DNA of 5,003 nt, taken from NCBI GenBank assembly GCA_016841005.1, contig JAEORG010000132.1, positions 1-5,003 of the forward strand. The letters run 5' to 3'. Below the pieces are notes generated by a model. It was not told the DNA's origin. It worked only from the letters and a program-made list of their open reading frames with translations, and made no database searches. A program made the translations under genes and the position numbers. Source of the DNA: Candidatus Thorarchaeota archaeon. Its GTDB lineage: Archaea > Asgardarchaeota > Thorarchaeia > Thorarchaeales > Thorarchaeaceae. Positions 4,772 through 5,003 of the stretch are shown here, piece after piece; position 1 is the stretch's first letter; each line of letters starts with the position of its first letter.

Positions 4772-5003
4772 TCAGTTTCTCTTGGTCCTAGCCTCGACAA
4801 GTTTCCTAAATTCTGTCTTGGCCTTGGATCTGGCAATCTCCGCCATGTCTTCTGTGATAAAACCTCTTTGAACTGCACGTTTCAGCAGGTGTTGGTCGAT
4901 AATTCGAGTTTCTCCTTTAAGTGGTGCAACAACATCGATTTCAAGATCGACATAACGAATACTTCCGGGAACGGAACCATTTCCTGGATACACCTCAATC
5001 CCC
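4772..5003 (-). CDS. C-terminal part of a DUF402 protein, probably the RNase E/G-like ribonuclease FAU-1 (5' end outside window)
   Basis: The minus-strand frame is open from the window edge to the TGA at 4774-4772 and gives 76 residues, so only the C-terminus is present. A GTG at 4993 lies inside the continuing frame and is not the likely start. The visible part fits the end of a DUF402 domain: RYVDLEIDVV carries the paired aspartates typical of the family, followed by G-x-x-R-I-I-D, then LLKRAVQRGFITEDMAEIARSKA, the usual acidic/basic helix with a G-x-I turn, and a lysine/arginine-rich tail. In archaea this domain forms the C-terminus of FAU-1 (RNA-binding protein AU-1), a ribonuclease linked to 5S rRNA processing whose N-terminal half resembles RNase E/G. 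It could instead be a stand-alone DUF402 phosphatase, because the upstream domain lies outside the window. Confidence 0.62.
   Translation of the reverse strand, partial: GIEVYPGNGSVPGSIRYVDLEIDVVAPLKGETRIIDQHLLKRAVQRGFITEDMAEIARSKAKTEFRKLVEARTKRN

Noticed and set aside
4633..4878. Minus-strand open frame of 81 codons spanning the pcc1/DUF402 junction
   Set aside because: It is a shadow of two well-supported genes in another frame.
1..5003. Mobile element, CRISPR array or defence system
   Set aside because: No repeat-spacer pattern, no inverted-repeat-bounded transposase and no recognisable defence gene were seen.

Overview
The window comes from an archaeal chromosome. Four things show this: an archaeal/eukaryal-type ribosomal protein uS15 that starts MARMHTRRKG, a single-domain Sm-like protein, subunits of the archaeal/eukaryal KEOPS complex, and TATA-box promoters followed by oligo-T ends. 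Base composition is moderately AT-rich by eye. An Asgard lineage, perhaps Thorarchaeia, would fit the gene content and protein style, but this is an impression from memory that no sequence comparison supports.

Layout. (1) Positions 1-427, + strand: the 3' part of a gene resembling the L-2-amino-thiazoline-4-carboxylate hydrolase family. (2) Positions 430-920, - strand: tRNA-Asp(GUC) with an encoded CCA end. Upstream of it is an Sm-like (LSm) gene with its own TATA box and SD site. A T5 tract just past the LSm stop and a TATA-like site before the tRNA suggest two separate transcripts. (3) Positions 950-2618, + strand: kae1 and bud32, joined by a 4-base ATGA overlap, forming the catalytic pair of KEOPS. 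(4) Positions 2630-4768, + strand: a second unit with a strong TATA box that encodes uS15, a RecJ/DHH-like protein with lost catalytic motifs, and Pcc1, the KEOPS dimerisation subunit. (5) Positions 4772-5003, - strand: the C-terminal part of a DUF402 protein, probably the FAU-1 RNase E/G-like ribonuclease, convergent with pcc1 and cut by the window edge.

Functional theme. Nearly everything concerns RNA and translation: t6A37 modification of ANN-decoding tRNAs (Kae1, Bud32, Pcc1), a tRNA gene, a small-subunit ribosomal protein, an RNA chaperone-like LSm ring and a probable RNA-processing nuclease. The exception, and the most interesting item, is the RecJ-like protein. Its fold markers can be followed, but the metal-binding aspartates and histidines of the DHH family and the DHHA1 glycine/histidine motif are replaced. 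This suggests a non-catalytic protein comparable in principle to Cdc45, the inactive RecJ relative in the eukaryotic CMG helicase. I see no mobile element, CRISPR array or defence system, and no stretch longer than 300 bases without a gene.
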